Assembly (NCBI RefSeq): GCF_031143425.1 | Contig: NC_090439.1 | Span: forward strand, 351,162,027-351,226,026 | Origin: Pleurodeles waltl | Taxonomy: Eukaryota > Chordata > Amphibia > Caudata > Salamandridae | Reading direction: 5' to 3' | DNA: 64,000 nt | Shown: one piece after another, positions 32,845 through 43,300 of the stretch | Layout of the letters: each line of letters opens with the position of its first letter | How positions within the stretch are numbered: position 1 is the first letter of the stretch | Notes under the pieces: model-generated | What the model was told of the DNA's origin: nothing | The model's database searches: none | Seen by the model: only the letters and a program-made list of their open reading frames with translations | Made by a program: the position numbers and the translations under genes

Positions 32845-33205
32845 TGTAACACAGTGCTCTGACGCGGTGTCTCTTTCTGTCCTCGCGGATGGAATGCGCT
32901 ACTGATACTCGGAGCGCCGTTCCCCGCGGTTTTTGACTACACATTCTGGGAAGCATATATTTCGCTCTTGGTCACGCTACACTTACCTGTAGCCCTTTTT
33001 TCTTCTTTTTGTTGGTGGTGGGTTTGTCTGGTCTTTTTGCCTGTCTCTGTCTATTTTGTGTCATCTTGTCTTCTTCGTGTTTTTGTCCCAGCATGCTCTG
33101 TTTTTCTTTTATACTACTTTCTTTTTCCTATACTGGTCTATGAGCTCTTCCCAATTCAAGATGGTGTTCTTTCCTTTTCCTGTGATGTCACTTCCCTTTT
33201 CTCAG

Positions 33206-33213
33206 TATATAAG
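33206..33213 (+). promoter_or_regulatory. TATA box of Gypsy 5' LTR
   Basis: TATATAAG follows TGATGTCACTTCC. The 3' LTR has TATGTAAG at the same place (about 38454-38461), so its box is mutated. Confidence 0.6.
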
Positions 33214-33272
33214 TCAGTCAGTCTTGTTCCACCTTGCGTTGCAAACACTTTATTCTGGTTGTGCTATTCGCT

Positions 33273-33436
33273 CCTGTTCTTTGTTCCTGCTTTTTGCCTT
33301 GGGAGATTTTTGCCTGTTCTTTGTTCCTGATTTTTGCCTGGGGAGATTTTTGCCTGTTCTTTGTTCCTGCTTTTTGCTTTGGGAGATTTTTTGCCTGTTC
33401 TTTGTTCCTGTTTTTTGTCTTGGGAGATTTGCCTAT
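33273..33436 (+). repeat. About four copies of a ~40-bp repeat in the LTR
   Basis: The unit is roughly GCCTGTTCTTTGTTCCTGCT then TTTTGCCTTGGGAGATTTTT. It is present in the same number in the 3' LTR (38520-38680), so it predates insertion. It lies downstream of the TATA box, in the transcribed part of the LTR. Open frames rich in Phe/Cys/Leu here are repeat artefacts. Confidence 0.8.
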
Positions 33437-33776
33437 TTTTGTTTCCTGTTGTCAAGTCCTGTTTTTTCTTGTTTGTCTTCAGGAGTTCCTGTTTGAGGTT
33501 TTTTCCCCAGTGTTGTTTTTTTTGTTGCTCTCTGGGACTCCTGAAGGGTACGGTCTGCTTTGGCGTAGCCTGTCAAGCGGCACCGTGGCTACTAGAAGGG
33601 GTCGCCCTTATCTGGCAGTATCCAGAACCTGTAGAAGACTTGGTGTATTTGCCAACCCGGTATCCAGAGGTGAGAAGTCCAGTGCAGTACGTAACAGATT
33701 GCAACGCCAAAAGATTCCGTGTAGTGAGATCGCCATAGAAGATCCACAGGGAGAAGCGTCAGAAAATGCTCAAGCT

Positions 33777-34777
33777 ATGTTGCAGACTGTCCAACAGCAA
33801 GCCCAAGAGTTACAACAGTTACGGACAGAGAACACTGCGCTACGACAGGTCTTGTCTTCCCGATCAATGGACATACTACCCGTATCTGCCACTACTCCTC
33901 AATATTCTGGAGATACTCTAAAGAGGAAGGAATTTTTGGACGCCCTGGCGGTTTTCTTTGCCTTTCGTCCACTCCAGTTTTCTTCGGATACAGCTATGGT
34001 GGACTATCTGATCAGCGCCTTGTCTGGTCCGGCGCTTGCTTGGGCTACTCCTCTGGTTTCTGCAGAAGACCCAGTCATGGCTAACTATTCCGCTTTCCTG
34101 ACTCTTTTCAAACAAATGTTTGAGAGACCTGGGGTAGAAGCAGCAGCTGAAGAAGCCTTATGTGACATTCAGCAGGGTAATCAGGATTTTCTGCAGTATA
34201 TAACCCGCTTCAAACAGCTGGCAGCTGAAACCTCCTGGGTGGAACGCACCTTCATAACCCTTTTCTGCCGAGGCCTGCGTGAAGAAATTAAAGATGAGCT
34301 TGTACATTCTTCTCCAGCTTGTTCTTTGAAGGAATTAATGGATCAATCTATGAACATTGGATATAGACTTCGAGAGCGCAAGATGGAGAGACGTAGAACG
34401 CGAGCTCCATACCAGTCTGGTACCTTTCGTGCTAGCAATTGGCGAACAGAAGATATTCCATCCGAAGCCTCTCCACCTCCCCCTGAAGAACCCATGCAGA
34501 TAGATCTGGTTTGTGGGCCATTGACGGAGTCAGAAAGGGAGGAACGACAATGAAAGGGACTTTGGGCCTGATTACAACTTTGGAGGAAGGTGTTAATCCG
34601 TCCCAAAAGTGACGGATATACCACCAGACGTATTACGAGTCCATTATATCCTATGGAACTCGTAATACAGCTGGTGGTATATCCGTCACATTTGGGACAG
34701 ATTAACACCTCCTCCAAAGTTGTAATCAGGCCCTTTGTCTGTACTGTGGTAAGGCTGGCCACCTGATCCGTAGTTGT
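33777..34777 (+). pseudogene. gag: Gypsy gag remnant, split by a hairpin MITE
   Basis: The capsid polyprotein frame starts at ATG 33777, the first in-frame ATG after the LTR, and runs to a TGA at 34551-34553. It shows a coiled-coil-like Gln-rich start (QQQAQELQQL), a central Ty3-type capsid region (QYSGDTLKRKEFLDAL, FLQYITRFKQLA, FITLFCRGLREEIKDEL) and a basic arginine-rich C-terminus. The zinc knuckle C-x2-C-x4-H-x4-C is at 34736-34777, separated from the rest by the TGA and a 170-bp MITE; apart from those two breaks its frame agrees with the rest of gag. A TGA in place of a coding triplet just before the knuckle fits CpG decay of CGA. Confidence 0.85.
34564..34733. mobile_element. Hairpin MITE, 170 bp, inside Gypsy gag
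   Basis: An almost perfect hairpin: GGGCCTGATTACAACTTTGG at the left pairs with CCAAAGTTGTAATCAGGCCC at the right, and GTGACGGATATACCACCAG pairs with CTGGTGGTATATCCGTCAC. It is flanked by TTT (34561-34563, 34734-34736). It has the highest arm identity of any MITE here, so it may be the youngest. Related in size and end motif to 15981-16149. Confidence 0.92.
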
Positions 34778-37700
34778 CTGGTACGTCCCTCAAGACCTGC
34801 GGGAAACTCCAGCTCCCGTCCCCTGTAAGGAGGAAGGAGACAGGAGGAGCTGAATTACCATCAATATGTTCCTCCAAAGAAAGCATGTCCACCTTGTTTA
34901 TCCTCTCGGTCAAGTTACAAAGTTCACAAGATCAAGAAGAACACCTTCTGCCTCTCCTTGATTGTGGAGCCAGTGGACTCTATCTGGATGAGAGCTGGGC
35001 TATGAGTAAAGGAATTTCCCACATTCTTAAAGAGACTCCTGAGCAGGTTCACACAGTGGATGGCTCTCCGATAACCTCAGGACCTGTGGTGGCCTCAACT
35101 CCTACTCTTTGTTTGACATTTGGGGGGCATCTAGAACATGTTGCCTTTGATCTCATAGCCTCACCAAATCACATCATGATTTTGGGAATACCCTGGTTAG
35201 CCCGACACAACCCCTATATCAATTGTGAAACAAGAACTATATCCCTAACGATTTTTCAGAAACCTAGTAATCCTATTTTGCCGCCTCATCGCAATTATGA
35301 CTGTGCTATTCCTTTAATTCCTGATGAAGTCGTCCCCTTTGGTTGAATGCATTCTCTGATAGACCAAGAAAAGAAGATGCTAAAGGAATATTCAGAAATA
35401 ACTTACACAATGGTTTGATTGCTCCTTCCGCATCCCCTGCTGGGGCTCCTCTCTTCTTCATCCCAAAGAAGACTAAGGATCTGCGTCCTTGTGTTGACTT
35501 TCGTGAACTCAACAGAATAACGATTAAGGATTGATATCCGCTGCCTTTAATCTGAGATATATTGGATGCCATTCAAGGAGCCAAGATGTTTACCAAATTA
35601 GACTTACGGGGTGCCTATCATCTCCTTCGAATCAAAGAAGGAGATGAATGGAAGACCGCTTTCCGTACCCCTTTTGAGCACTTTGAGTACCGTGTTATGC
35701 CTTTTGGACTGACCAAAGCCCCTTCTGTTTTTCAACGATTTATGGATTCGATGTTCTCTGATGTACTCAACCAATATGTAGTAATTTATTTGGATGATAT
35801 CTTGATATATTCCCGTGATCCTGAGCGACATATAGATCATGTCCTGCAAGTCCTGGAAAGACTCAAGAAAAACCAATTGTTTTGTAGACTTCGGAAGTGT
35901 GAGTTCCATAAATCTGAATTAATGTATTTGGGGTTCTGTATTAATCAACATGGAATATCCATGGATCCTGACAAGGTCAGTGCCATATTAGATTGGCTTT
36001 CTCCAATGTCCATTAAGGAAACGCAATGTTTCCTTGGTTTATCAAACTTTTATCATCAGTTTATTCAGAACTTTGCCCACCTACAAAGTTTCATAACACA
36101 AACAATTACAAAAGAGAACCTGAAGAAGGGTTTCGTTTGGACCAAGGATGCTGAATGCATGTTTCAAGAATTGAAGACAGCCTTTACCCAAGCACCCGTG
36201 CTGCGTCATCCTGAAAATACCAAGAAATTTATCGCTGTGACTGATGCCTCAGACAGAGCTATTGGGGCAGTTCTGCTACAGAAACAAGACAACGATGGAT
36301 TGGAACATCCTATCTTTTATCTGTCTCATATCCTATCAGAGGCTGAACACAATTATTCTGTACTGGAACGAGAACTACTCGCTCTCAAAGTAGCTTGTAA
36401 AGAATGGAGGCATTTCTTGATGGGTTCCAGAGAGCCTTTTGAAGCCAGGACTGATCATCGTAATCTCCAATGTCTTCAGAGTTTTCAGTGTTGCAATAGT
36501 CGTCAGGCTCGATGGGCTTTCTTCTTTAGCCAGTACGATTTCGTGATCACGTACATACCTGGTTCCCAGAATTCAGTGGCAGATGCCTTATCCCGCAGAT
36601 ATCCTGACATAGCCCAGAACTCCTCTCCACATCTTATAGAGTCTAGCAGAATAATCGGAGCTACTCAATCTTTTCAAAAACGCATTCAATCTGAGTACCA
36701 GTTTCTGTCTGCTTCAGAATGGGATAGAGTGACTCCTTTTTTGCAGAAGAAGGACAACTACTTCTATCATCAACATGCTCTTTTCCTACCTACCAAGAAA
36801 GTGCAGACAGAAGCTCTACAAATGTGCCATGATTCTCCTACAGCCGGTCATCGAGGCATCAGGAAGACCCAAGAGCTGCTTCAGCGATCTTTTTGGTGGC
36901 CTTCGCTTAAGACAGACACTGAAACCTATGTGTCAGCATGCCCAGTCTGTGCACAGACTAAGATGCCCCGAACTAAGGTGGCAGGTTTATTAAGACCTTT
37001 ACCGGTTCCTTCTACTCCTTGGTGTACTCTAGCCAAGGATTTCATATGCTCTCTACCTACCTCCTCTGGTAACCAAGTAATCATGGTGACCGTAAGTTCA
37101 TTCATCAAGATGGCCCATTTCTCAGCCTTGAAGAAACTACTGATGGCCCCAGAAATGAGTCGCATTTTTCTGCTGGATATTTTTCGCCTCCATGGTCTTC
37201 AGCAAGAGGTAATTTCAGACAGAGGGCCACAATATGTATCACGTTTCTGGAGAGCCTTTTGTGCCTTATTTAACATTGAGATTTCTTTATCTTCTAGTTT
37301 CCATCCACAAACTTATGGGCAAACTGAAAGAGTGAATCAAGAACTTCAGCAGTATCTGAGATGTTACTGTAATGCCACACAAAGCAATTGGTCGGAGTAT
37401 CTTGCTCTTGCCGAGTTCTCCTATAACAACATAATACATAGTGTGACTAAGACCACACCCTTTTATTGTGCCTATGGATTTCATCCGAGGACTTTCACTA
37501 CTGTTTCCTGAACATCCTCTTCTGTGCCTGCTGTCACTTCTTTTTCACAACAGATCCGTTGAATCCAGGGCCTACTTCACACAACTCTCCTAGCTTCGAA
37601 ACAAGCAATGAAATGAAAGGTGGATCGTTATCGACAAGCCGCACCTTTGTATCAAGTAGGCCACAACGTATGGCTTTCTTCCAGATTTCTACCTTCCCGG

Positions 37701-38088
37701 TTTTCCACCAATAAGGTCAAGCCACGTTTTTATGGACCCTTTTGGATTTCGCAAGTCCTGAATCCTGTAGTTGTGCGTCTCCGCTTACCTCATACCTGGA
37801 GGGTTCATCCTGTTTTCCATGTGTCCCAGTTAAAACTCTTTGTTCCTCATCCATACCATCGCCAGTTCCAGCGTCCGCCTCCTCTTTCTATTAACAGACA
37901 GCCCGAGTATGAAGTCCAGGAAATCTGTGATTCCAGAATTTTTTAACACAAACTACAGTCCATTGGAAAGGATACCCTCTCAGTGACTGTTCTTGGGAGG
38001 ATGCTTCCTCCGTCCATGCTCCCCGTTTGGTCTGCCTGTTTTTTGACAGTCATCCTGATAAACCTGGTGCCTCGGGGAGGGGACCTAC
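34774..38088 (+). pseudogene. pol: Gypsy pol remnant (protease, RT, RNase H, integrase, chromodomain)
   Basis: The protease part is at 34774-35346: LLDCGASGLYLD active-site motif (DCGA where DSGA/DTGA is usual) and ILGIPWL. RT starts 35343 (LRPCVDFRELNR) and continues from 35562 with catalytic YLDD at residues 76-79 of that frame. RNase H follows (FIAVTDASD, HYSV/ERELLALK type motifs, TDHRNL), then integrase with a HHCC zinc motif near 36845-36950 (GHRGI...CPVCAQTK) and the DDE triad (AKDFICS, ISDRGPQ, QTERVNQ). After 37511 the frame breaks, and a C-terminal WRVHPVFHVSQLK segment (37796) and a chromodomain-like EYEVQEI...HWKGYPLSDCSWE stretch (37905-38000) follow with a frameshift. TGA stops at 35344, 35532 and near 35550, and others, make it inactive. 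Confidence 0.92.
38074..38088 (+). promoter_or_regulatory. Polypurine tract of Gypsy element
   Basis: GGGGAGGGGA ends a few bases before the TGTAAC start of the 3' LTR, the expected plus-strand primer position. Confidence 0.75.
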
Positions 38089-39664
38089 TGTAACGCCGCG
38101 TTCTGACGTGGCATCTCTTTCTGTCCTCGCGGATGGAACGCGCAACTAATACTCGGAGCGCCGTTCACCGCATTTTTTGACTGCACATTCTGGGAAGCAT
38201 ATATTTCGCTCTCGGTCACGCTACACTTACCTGCAGCCCTTTTTTCTTCTTTTTGTTGTTGGTGGTGGGTTTGTCTGGTCTTTTTGCCTGTCTCGGTCCA
38301 TGTTGTGTTCATCTTGTCTTCTTTGTGTTTTTGTCCCAGCATGCTCTGTTTTTCTTTTATACTACTTTCTTTTTCCTATACTGGTCTATGGGCTCTTCCC
38401 AATTCAAGATGGTGTTCTTTCCTTTTCCTGTGATGTCACTTCCCTTTTCTCAGTATGTAAGTCAGTCAGTCTTGTTCCACCTTGCGTTGCAAACACTTCC
38501 TTCTGGTTGTGCTGTTCGCTCCTGTTCTTTGTTCCTGCTTTTTGCCTTGGGAGATTTTTGCCTGTTCTTTGTATCTGCTTTTTGCCTTGGGAGATTTTTG
38601 CCTATTCTTTGTTCCTGCTTTTTGCTTTGGGAGATTTTTGCCTGTTCTTTGTTCCTGTTTTTTGCCTTGGGAGATTTGCCTATTTTTGTTACCTGTTGCT
38701 AAGTCCTGTTTTTTCTTGTTTTTCTTCAGGAGTTCCTGTTTGAGGTTTTTTCCCCAGTGCTGATGTTTTTTTCCCTCTGGGACTCCTTCTGAAGGGTACG
38801 GTCTGCTTTGGCGTAGCCTGTCAAGTGGCACCATGGCTACTAGAAGGGGTCGCCCTTATCTGGGAGTATCCAGAACTTGTAGAAGACTTGGGGCCAGATG
38901 TAGCAACTTAAAAATTTGCGAGGTGCAAAGTGCGAGTCCATGCGAATCGCAATTTGCACCTCGCAAATTGGTATGCAGTACGGTGTCTCAGACACCGACT
39001 GCAACTCGCTATGGGGTCGCAATGACCCACCTCATGAATATTCATGAGGTGGGTCGCAAATTGCGGCCCCATAGCGAGTATAGGCACTCGCAAACATGGA
39101 GGCCTGCTGTCGTCAGCAGACCTCCATGTTCGTGACTGCTTTCAATAAAGCATTTTGTTTTTTTTTAAGTGTAGCCCGTTTTCCTTAAAGGAAAACGAGC
39201 TGCACTTAAAAAAAAAAACGAAACCTTTAGTTTCGGTATTTTTTCAGGGCAGGGAGTGGTCCCTGGGACCACTCCCTGCCCTGAAAAAAATTTTTTGGGT
39301 CCATTCACAGAGTGGAAGGGGTCCCATGGGGACCCCTTCCAATTTGCGAGTGGGTTGCCATCCACTTGAAGTGGATGGTAACTGCGACACCATTTGCGAC
39401 CGCGTACGCGGTCGCAAATGGTATTGCATACCACTCAGACTCGCAAATAGGAAGGGAACACCCCTTCCTATTTGCGATTCCGAAATGCATATTGCGAGTC
39501 GGTACCGACTCGCAATATGCATTTCTGCATTGGGAAACGCGTTTAGCGACTCGCAAACGGCAATTTTTGCCGTTTGCGAGTCGCTAAACGTTTCCTACAT
39601 CTGGCCCTTGGTGTATTCGCCAACCCGGTATCCAGAGGTGAGAAGTCCAGCGCAGTACGTAACA
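38089..39664 (+). repeat. 3' LTR of Gypsy element, interrupted by a MITE
   Basis: Colinear with the 5' LTR from TGTAAC to GTAACA, including the ~40-bp tandem repeats (38520-38680). The 5' LTR lacks the 717-bp insert at 38891-39607 and therefore serves as the empty site. Confidence 0.92.
38891..39607. mobile_element. MITE, GGGCCAGATGTAG family (717 bp), inside the 3' LTR
   Basis: Starts GGGCCAGATGTAGCAA and ends TTTCCTACATCTGGCCC, flanked by TTG (38888-38890, 39608-39610). The other LTR has a single TTG at this point, which proves the boundaries and the 3-bp duplication. The interior is packed with paired TTTGCGAG/CTCGCAAA and TGCATATTGCGAGTCG palindromes and one long A/T run. Confidence 0.95.
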
Positions 39665-39669
39665 TATAG

Positions 39670-40239
39670 GACTCGTCAAATCTCAGTCGAAAATTTCTCT
39701 TACTCACTTAACTTTACACACCGACTTGTTTAACCATGCCCGATCAACCTACTAAACCAGACAGATTACAACATAAAACCAAGTGTCTCCTACACTTGTC
39801 AATATACTCCGGAGTCTTAGACCACGCAAAGTCAATACATCACCAACAACCATGTGGACAATTGTTTAGCACAAAGCGCCACACACATATGAAGTTCAAC
39901 GACTTCCCTACTCTCATACCGTGGAGTACGCACACTCCTACTAAACCTCAACTGGAGTACGCAGACTCCCTACTTCCTTCACATACATTACAAGTCACCT
40001 GTGATTTGCATAAGCCTTTGCAAGTGCAATCTACCCCTTTCACACTATCACTAAAATGCCGAGAACATACTCAACTCTACTTGCAGGATCCAGGCCCTGG
40101 GAAATTCATTTCTGGGCTTAAGGGGACATCAACTTTGCTACAAGTGCCATTTCAGAAAAAAATATTTCAAATCTCATAAAAATGAATAACTAAGCCTAAT
40201 TTAAACTACCACCATGACCATCGGTCACCACATAACTAG
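39670..40239. other. Unassigned; possible remaining 5' part of the retrovirus
   Basis: Before the Gypsy insertion this sequence adjoined 32844, so it may hold the upstream leader or LTR of the minus-strand retrovirus. I could not align it with the putative 3' LTR. The plus-strand ORF at 39736-40179 has no recognisable domain. Confidence 0.3.
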
Positions 40240-40720
40240 TTTTCCAAGGAAACTAACCATCAAGCTGCTACAAAAATACCAATACTTTGTACCTGGGAAA
40301 CCTGTCTACAGTGCTACACAGGCTACAAGTCATTCAAAATGCAGCAGCAAGCTTCCTGCTTTGCACGCCAAAAAGAGCTCATGGAACCTCATGTCTGAAA
40401 ATCTTATACTGGTTGCCAGTGAGATACAGTGTGCAATTTAAAACTCTGAGCATTGTATTTAAGGTCTTGCATGGACTAGCCCCATCATTTGTTTTGAAAC
40501 GCATCAGAAGATATATTGCTTCATGCACCTTGTGGTCCTCTGCACCACATCATCTTTTCAGTTTTAAGAATTTCTAACTGAAGATTAGGAGATTAAAACT
40601 TTTTAGTCTGTGCACCTACTGTTTGGAATTCTGCTTTCACTTAGGACCAAAACGAAGCTACTGTTTTTAGGAAAGAAGTGAAGACCTGGGTCTTCATGCA
40701 AGCCGTTAACTGCTGCCTCA
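40240..40720 (+). pseudogene. L2-type LINE ORF2 C-terminal fragment
   Basis: Plus-strand translation gives RLQVIQNAAASFLLCTPKRA, then a LYWLPVRYSVQFKTL segment and VFKVLHGLAPSF, then after a frame change a PTVWNSAF and EVKTWVF tail. These are the conserved C-terminal residues that follow RT in L2-type LINEs. It is 5'-truncated, as most LINE copies are, and carries stops. Confidence 0.8.
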
Positions 40721-40939
40721 GGTTGTACATGTGAAAATGCATTTTTTAGCAGTCTCCTATTGAGATTTTCAACCTTTGCAGAAGTTTTATTTAAGAAGTA
40801 CACTATTTGGTCAGTGCCAAGAAACCATTGCTGACTGCACACTTTATCGATCAAAATAACATAACATCTTTTGGATTTTAAATGTACCCAGGTTTTTTGG
40901 ATTCCCCTGGGGAGAACGTACAAAATAGCCACCATATAG

Positions 40940-42190
40940 CAAAATTACGTTTTTTGGTGAAAAACTGGGGAAAAGTGGTGTGAAGAAATGTGAGGAAAAT
41001 GTGTGATTTTAGCAAAGGCTTGATTTTTTTCAAGGCATCCTGAGTTAGAAAACATAGTGGAATCCATGCAAGTCACAGCACCCATGACTCCCCTTTGTGT
41101 TTTGGCCCATATTTATGGGCTTTGTGGCGCAGGGCAGCACAGCAAGTCACCTTGTTGCCCTGTGCCACAGAGAAAGGGCAGGAATGTACTGTATTTCTCC
41201 AATACAGCACATTTCTGTCCTTTTCCCCTGTGCTGGTGCCTTTCTGGCAGCCTTGTGCCAACACTGACTCCCCTGTAGAATGGTGGAAGGGTGCCTGCCT
41301 TGCATGCAGGGTTGCTTTTGCGGAGGAAGGGGCACATTCCTGCACAAAAACAATCCTGAGGGGCTTTTTCCTAATTCTATGTGTGCTCCATTCTGCAGCA
41401 CGCGTAGAAAGAGGAAAGAACATGGAGAAATAAACATATTTCTCCTCTTTATGCCTCTCCTGCAGATGCATATCGTTTTGGGTAATTCCCAGTTTACAAG
41501 TTCTTGTAATTCTTGAAATGCAGCACCCATGGAAATGTCTCCCTGGCTCAGAGTAACGCAACACAGCAATTTTCACTGTATTACATTCCTGGAGATGTAT
41601 GAAGTCACGCAGGGTCATGCAAGGTGGCCTTCCATGGCTTCATAAATCTCCATAAGGTTTGCATTACTCTTGCGCCATGCTGAGTGGTGCAAGAGGAAAG
41701 CAAGCCAGGCCATAAATATGGCCCTTAGTTTTTATAAATGTATGGGTTTGATAGGTTTCACTGGGTGCCCGGCAAGCCAGGGCCCAAATACACCATTTCC
41801 CACAACGCCAAAATGGAATGATTTTGATGGGGAAAATGTTCTGTCTTCATGTTTAACTTTGGGACCTTTCCAGTAGGGCACACTAGTTCCAGCAGCACAG
41901 GTGGGGTACTGTTTCATGAGGTGAACTGTGGAAACACTGGGTGATAGAAATTTTCAAAACACACGCAGATTCCAGTGGTTTCTTTACACCGAAATATGAA
42001 AAAAATGTGTGATTTTTGCCAAAGTGTGATGTTTGGATGGCATTCTGAGTAAATAAACATAATGGGATCCATACAGGTCACACCATCTTGATCTCCCCTG
42101 GGTGGGTGTCTAGTTTAAAAATGCCTGGGTTTAGTAGGGTTCCTTGGTTGTCGGCTAGCTCCAAGTCTCAATAATGCAACCATTTAGCCT
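40940..42190 (+). repeat. Two copies of a ~0.4-kb repeat, the first split by a MITE
   Basis: The block AAAATGTGTGATTTT...GCAAAG, then GGCAT.CTGAGT, AACATA.TGG.ATCCAT and CAGGTCAC.CCAT, occurs at about 40998-41095 and again at 41996-42100. Ignoring the 621-bp MITE at 41104-41724, the copies lie about 0.38 kb apart. No coding sequence is seen. Confidence 0.55.
41104..41724. mobile_element. MITE, GGCCCATATTTATGG ends (621 bp)
   Basis: Starts GGCCCATATTTATGG and ends CCATAAATATGGCCC. The 3-bp duplication is not unambiguous. Internal blocks (GCAGCACGCGTAGAAAGAGG, TGCACAAAAACAATCCTG) also occur inverted near 14750-15090, so fragments of the same family lie there. ORFs inside are not coding. Confidence 0.7.
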
Positions 42191-42498
42191 GACAAGTAAG
42201 AGTAAATGGTGATTTTCCTCCACTCGTCAAAATCAGACATAAAATTACCTAAATTTCCTTTCCATTGGCATGAGGAGAGGATGGGAACGCTGTAGGGTCC
42301 AGGTGAGCAGAAAGATTGTTGGGGCTTTAGGGATGAGGGATGGGTCTGATGTCTGGGTGGCCCATCCCTATCCCATTTATTTTTATATATGTACATATAT
42401 TTTCACTGAGAAAAACAAAGGTCATAGGGTTGTCATAGTTAGGAAATAGAATTAAAAAAACATAGAAATTCACTTAATAAAACCAGAGTTACAGGGAC

Positions 42499-42805
42499 GT
42501 TATAGTTAGGCTCACATTTTAAATGTACAAAACCATATAAATTCACTTGTTATAGTTATCTCAAGTAACTACTTCTCCTGCTTCAAGGTCATTATAACTC
42601 GCACCCCCACCATGCACAGCTCTTTGGTCAAAAATGTTACTGCAAATATTACATTAATATTATCAATGATGCTATCAAAGATGTCATGAGTGCTGTGATT
42701 TGTGGGATAATTAGCACTGCATGGTGAAGTAATAGTTACTTGAAATAACTATAACAGGTGAATTTCTATGGTTTTGTACGTTTAAAATGTGAGCCTAACT
42801 ATAAC
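42499..42805. mobile_element. MITE with ~80-bp inverted ends, GTTATAGTTAGGCTCAC (307 bp)
   Basis: Left arm GTTATAGTTAGGCTCACATT pairs with right arm AATGTGAGCCTAACTATAAC, and pairing continues inward for about 80 bp (TGTACAAAACCAT/ATGGTTTTGTACG, AAGTAACTA/TAGTTACTT). No clear target duplication. Its ends differ from the GGGCC-type MITEs, so it belongs to another family. Confidence 0.75.
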
Positions 42806-43300
42806 AATTATTAGCATCCCTGGTGTCTACTGGGTTTTCTGCTCCAGCTGAAGCTAGTTTCGTGGCAAACCCTCAAATCTGCCCCCTTGGGCAGATAAGA
42901 CTCTCTTGCCTTGGTGGGCAGATGTAACACTGACCCTTCCCAAAGGGGCAGCTCTCCCCCAAAAAATGAAATCCCTGGCGTCTAGTGGGTTTTCTAACCC
43001 CGCCACTCCCCAGGAAGGACATTGTGGACAAGCTCCCCACATCACCTGGGGGTTGTGAAGAAAGATATTAAACCCTTCTACATAGGCATGACCATATGCC
43101 AAGGTGGGTCAAGCCACCCCTTTTACTTTGCTATGTGGAAACCTCTACTGTCTAGTGGGCTTCACCCACCCAGAACGGGGCAGATTGGAGGAGTTATCCA
43201 GCAGCAGAAAGACTGTATTACCCTAGTTGAGGGGTTTTGCCAAACAGCAGCTTTAAAAAAAAATGGTGATGTCTAGTGCGGTGGAGCACTGCTTGGGATT
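42806..43300 (+). repeat. Degenerate tandem array with GTCTAGTGGG motif
   Basis: The motif G(T/C)GTCTA(C/G)TGGGTTTTCT or a close variant recurs near 42823, 42977, 43149 and 43268, at spacings of roughly 120-170 bp, with similar C-rich filler between. No gene is seen. Confidence 0.45.

Larger units (their letters stand above)
32845..33696 (+). repeat. 5' LTR of Gypsy element (852 bp)
   Basis: Starts TGTAAC and ends GTAACA. It contains a TATATAAG box at 33206-33213 with a CRE-like TGATGTCA about 20 bp upstream, so transcription would start near 33240. A ~40-bp tandem repeat fills 33273-33436. The first ~107 bp differ from the 3' LTR at about 14 positions by my hand count, many of them C/T or G/A changes. 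Confidence 0.92.
32845..39664 (+). mobile_element. Ty3/Gypsy chromovirus-type LTR retrotransposon, complete but decayed
   Basis: Two LTRs (32845-33696 and 38089-39664, the second lengthened by a 717-bp MITE) flank gag and pol on the plus strand. Both start TGTAAC and end GTAACA. TATAG occurs immediately outside each end (32840-32844, 39665-39669), so this is one integration event. Pol has the order protease, RT, RNase H, integrase, followed by a chromodomain-like segment, which places it in the chromovirus branch. Stops and frame shifts make it inactive. It is inserted next to the older retroviral gag, in the opposite orientation. Confidence 0.93.

Noticed and set aside
33056..33496. Phe/Cys/Leu-rich ORFs resembling a membrane protein (also 38177-38763)
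   Set aside because: They read through the LTR tandem repeat and lie in non-coding LTR sequence, duplicated in both LTRs.
33697..33720. Primer-binding site right after the Gypsy 5' LTR
   Set aside because: The expected TGG start complementary to a tRNA 3' end is not present, so I did not annotate one.
39736..40179. 147-codon plus ORF
   Set aside because: No similarity to any family I know and located in probable retroviral leader sequence; likely chance.
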